From assembly GCA_030248225.1 (NCBI GenBank), contig JASANE010011922.1, positions 1 to 11,615 of the forward strand: a DNA stretch of 11,615 nucleotides, given 5' to 3'. A program made the position numbers and the translations under genes. Positions 8,259-11,615 of this stretch are shown piece by piece; position 1 is the stretch's first letter, and every line of letters starts with the position of its first letter. The notes under the pieces were generated by a model. The model was given only the letters and a program-made list of their open reading frames with translations. It did not search any database and was not told where the DNA came from. Source of the DNA: Trileptium ribeirensis. Its lineage: Eukaryota; Nematoda; Enoplea; Enoplida; Thoracostomopsidae.

Positions 8259-10606
8259 TTACAAGTTCTCCTGCTATTTTGAGCAATAGTGATGTATTGA
8301 TACGAACCAATACAAAGAAACGTGCATGAATTCCAGATATTAAAATATGGTTTACATATTCGTCGCTAAATGATAACATCACTGAAAAGAATGGTGACAA
8401 ATATCTAATCTATACCGGTGAGATGAAATGTAATATATAGCGGTCGACTACTAGAAATACAAACATTAATATTACTATTACTTTCTATAAGTTCTCTTGC
8501 TATTTTGAGCAATGGTGTTCTATTGAAACAACCCAATACAAAGAAACGTGCATGAATTCCAGATATTAAAATACGTTGTATATATTTGTCGCTAAATGAT
8601 AATATCACAGAAAAGAACTGTGACAAATATCTAATCTTACCAGTGAGATGAAATGTAATATATAGCGGTGGACTACTAGAAATGCAAACATTAATATTAC
8701 TATTACTTTTTACAAGTTCTCCTGCTATTTTGAGCAATAACGATGTATTGATACAAACCAATACAAAGATACGTGCATGAATTCCAGATATTAAAATATG
8801 GTTTACATATTCGTCGCTAAATGATAACATCACTGAAAAAACCGTGACAAATATCTAATCTATACCGGTGAGATGAAATGTAATATATAGCGGTCGACTA
8901 CTAGAAATACAAATATTAATATTACTATTACTTTCTACAAGTTCTCTTACTATTTTGAGCACTGGTGTTCTATTGATACAAACCAATACAAAGAAACGTG
9001 TATGAATTCCAGATATTAAAATATGGTTTACATATTCGTCGCTAAATGATAACATCACTGAAAAGAATGGTGACAAATATCTAATCTATACCGGTGAGAT
9101 GAAATGTAATATATACCGGTCGACTACCAGAAATGCAAACATTAATATTACTATTACTTTCTACAAGTTCTCTTACTATTTTGAGCACTGGTGTTCTATT
9201 GATACAAACCAATACAAAGAAACGTGTATGAATTCCAGATATTAAAATACATTTTATATATTCGTGGCTAAATGATAATATCACTGAAAAGAACGGTGAC
9301 ACATATCTAATCTATACCGGTGAGATGAAATGTAATATAAAGGTGTCGACTACTACAAATACAAACATTAATATTACTATTACTTTCTACAAGTTCTCTT
9401 GCTATTTTGAGCATTGGTGTTCTATTGATACAAACTAATACAAAGAAACGTGCATGAATTTCAGATATTAAAATACGTTTTATATATTCGTCGCTAAATG
9501 ATAATATCACTGAAAAGAACGGTGACAAATATCTAATCTATACCGGTGAGATGAAATGTAATATATAGCGGTCGACTACTAGAAATACAAATATTAATAT
9601 TACTATTACTTTTTACAAGTTCTCCTGCTATTTTGAGCAATAGTGATGTATTGATACGAACCAATACAAAGAAACGTGCATGAATTCCAGATATTAAAAT
9701 ATGGTTTACATATTCGTCGCTAAATGATAACATCACTGAAAAGAACGGTGACAAATATCTAATCTATACCGGTGAGATGAAATGTAATATATAGCGGTCG
9801 ACTACTAGAAATACAAACATTAATATTACTAATACTTTCTACAAATTCTCTTGCTATTTTGAGCAATGGTGTTCTATTGCTACAACCCAATACAAAGAAA
9901 TAGCATGAATTCCAGATATTAAAATACGTTGTATATATTTGTCGCTAAAGGGTAATATTACTGAAAATAACCGTGACAAATATCTAATCTATACCGGTGA
10001 AATGAAATGTAATATATACCGGTCGACTACTAGAAATGCAAACATTAATATTACTATTACTTTCTACAAGTTCTCTTACTATTTTGAGCATTGGTGTTCT
10101 ATTGCTACAACCCAATACAAAGAAACGTGCATGAATTTCAGATATTAAAATACGTTGTATATATTTGTCGCTAAAGGGTAATATTACTGAAAATAACCGT
10201 GACAAATATCTAATCTATACCGGTGAGATGAAATGTAATATATAGCGGTCGACTACTAGAAATACAAATATTAATATTACTATTACTTTCTACAAGTTCT
10301 CTTGCTATTTTGAGCATTGGTGTTCTATTGATACAAACTAATACAAAGAAACGTGCATGAATTCCAGGTATTAAAATACGTTGTATATATTTGTCGCTAA
10401 ATGATAATATCACAGAAAAGAACGGTGACAAATATCTAATCTTACCAGTGAGATGAAATGTAATATATAGCGGTGGACTACTAGAAATGCAAACATTAAT
10501 ATTACTATTACTTTCTACAAGTTCTCTTACTATTTTGAGCATTGGTGTTCTATTGATACAAACCAATACAAAGAAACGTGCATGAATTCCAGATATTAAA
10601 ATACAT
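8259..10606. repeat. 226-bp satellite, array B (eleven monomers)
   Basis: This is the same satellite and orientation as array A. The ATGAATTCC anchor (or variant) lies at 8326, 8552, 8777, 9002, 9228, 9454, 9680, 9905, 10131, 10357 and 10582, always 225 or 226 bp apart. The first unit is joined to the 224-bp array inside its ATTAC-TTTTTACAAG part. The last stops in TTAAAATACAT at 10606, where the ~1-kb block begins. From 9002 the order of 3'-half variants matches array A from 126. EcoRI-type GAATTC is present in most units and GTCGAC in many, so digestion would give a ladder. Three 225-bp steps let two neighbouring minus-strand frames fuse, which explains the longer frames at 8405-8833 and 10210-10566. 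Confidence 0.96.
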
Positions 10607-11615
10607 AGAGACTGCCCGCTTCGTGAAGGCCGACGGCGTGGGAAAATTAATCGAAGATTGACACAAAGTTATGGAAAAGTTGGAGAAAATTGGCAGAAAT
10701 CGGTAAAATTTCAAGAAAAATTTTTGCACAAATTGAGCAAAATCAACAAAAATTTAGAATAATTATGCGTTTTCAAAAATTTCAGATATTCACCGTTCCG
10801 CCCTTTGTTACCCACAGCTAGAATCATTTTCAACTCCAGCACGGACGCACCTTGGACACCTATGCCATACATCGAATTGACGAAATAAAACGTAACACAA
10901 ATAAAAATCAACGTCATTTCAGGGTGGACCTACCGATAGGGTTACACTTGTTGTTTGAACGTATCAGTTAGTAAGCTATTGACGTCATTTGATGATGTGT
11001 GATTGTTTTTAGAATAAATACTCAAGAGAAAATGACTTTGCTATTTTTGGAAAACCATGCTGACACAACCTATCAATGCCACTTAAGGAACCTCAGGTGC
11101 AACAAACACGAACAACATGATGAACACTAGTAGAATATATCGCATTCTTGAGTTCGTTATATTATTTTCGATTTAGTATAGGTTATATATCCATATCGTG
11201 CAGTAGAACCTGCTCTTTTGGTCTTACTAAGTTTGGCGGACGAACAGAAAAAAAAACATTAAAAGTTTTATTAACAAGAAAACATAATGGAATACAAAAT
11301 GTTTGGCACTACCGTCGTCGGTCAAATAGCATCGTCGAATGTGAATGTGCTTGACCATTGAAAATCGGCCAGTACCAAAGAATTTGATCGGAACGTCGCC
11401 AGAACGTAAACGTGTTTCCTTGTGTGGTGTTCGAGTAGGCTGGATTTTAACGCGGACCACAAAGGATATCAGGCAACTTTCGCCCAGTCAACAGAGTCAA
11501 TTGTTTCGCATTCCCGAAGCCTCGCAATCCTTGTCTGTTTCTTCTTGTGACCATGCGAGCGCAAGTTTCACATGATCGACGAAACTGTCCACCTAGTAGG
11601 TTGTTACTGTTTTTG
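10607..11615. repeat. ~1-kb duplicated block, copy 2 (continues past the window)
   Basis: Direct-orientation copy of 2791-3794, beginning at the same AGAGACTGCCCGC but with 226-bp satellite directly on its left. Compared with copy 1 it has, for example, CACCGTTCCGCCC for CACCATTCCCC near 10792, a longer A run at 11248-11257, TTTTAACGCGG for TTTTGAGCGCGG near 11446, and deletions near 11585 and 11606. The frames at 11227-11460 (-) and 11345-11575 (+) overlap each other on opposite strands and share only parts with their copy-1 versions. Whether a PLE remnant follows, as in the first period, cannot be seen from here. Confidence 0.9.

Overview
This looks like eukaryotic, most likely invertebrate animal, repeat-rich (heterochromatin-like) DNA. 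It is AT-rich, has no intact long gene, and is built almost entirely from tandem satellites, a duplicated block and one decayed retroelement. The retroelement is a Penelope-like element (PLE) with both a reverse transcriptase and a GIY-YIG endonuclease, which argues for an animal source. A flatworm, cnidarian or other invertebrate would fit, but the sequence alone does not settle it. Nothing suggests bacteria: there are no operons, no ribosome-binding-site-led genes and no tRNA or rRNA.

Layout: (1) 1-1976, nine monomers of a ~226-bp satellite (array A). (2) 1977-2790, low-information DNA seen once in the window. (3) 2791-3794, copy 1 of a ~1-kb block. (4) 3795-4043, no readable gene, then 4044-5554, a dead PLE on the + strand in many reading-frame pieces. 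(5) 5555-5787, spacer. (6) 5788-6339, two 'long-form' units (260 and 292 bp) leading into (7) 6340-8258, an almost identical 224-bp satellite (eight units plus a partial). (8) 8259-10606, eleven monomers of the 226-bp satellite again (array B). (9) 10607-11615, copy 2 of the ~1-kb block, running to the window edge.

The main structural result is that region 1-~1735 and region ~8877-10606 are not just two arrays of one satellite. Their monomer variants occur in the same order, at a nearly constant offset of 8868-8877 bp, and each array is followed by a copy of the same ~1-kb block. The window therefore seems to hold just over one period of a large (~8.9-kb) compound repeat. About 1.05 kb (end of array A plus 1977-2790) is present in the first period and missing from the second.

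No working gene set was found. The many small minus-strand reading frames in the 226-bp and 224-bp arrays are by-products of the tandem repeats. The only sequence with clear protein ancestry is the PLE. It has lost its catalytic RT aspartates (D to E in motif A, YVDD to YVDH in motif C), carries several stops and frameshifts, and cannot encode an active protein as it stands.
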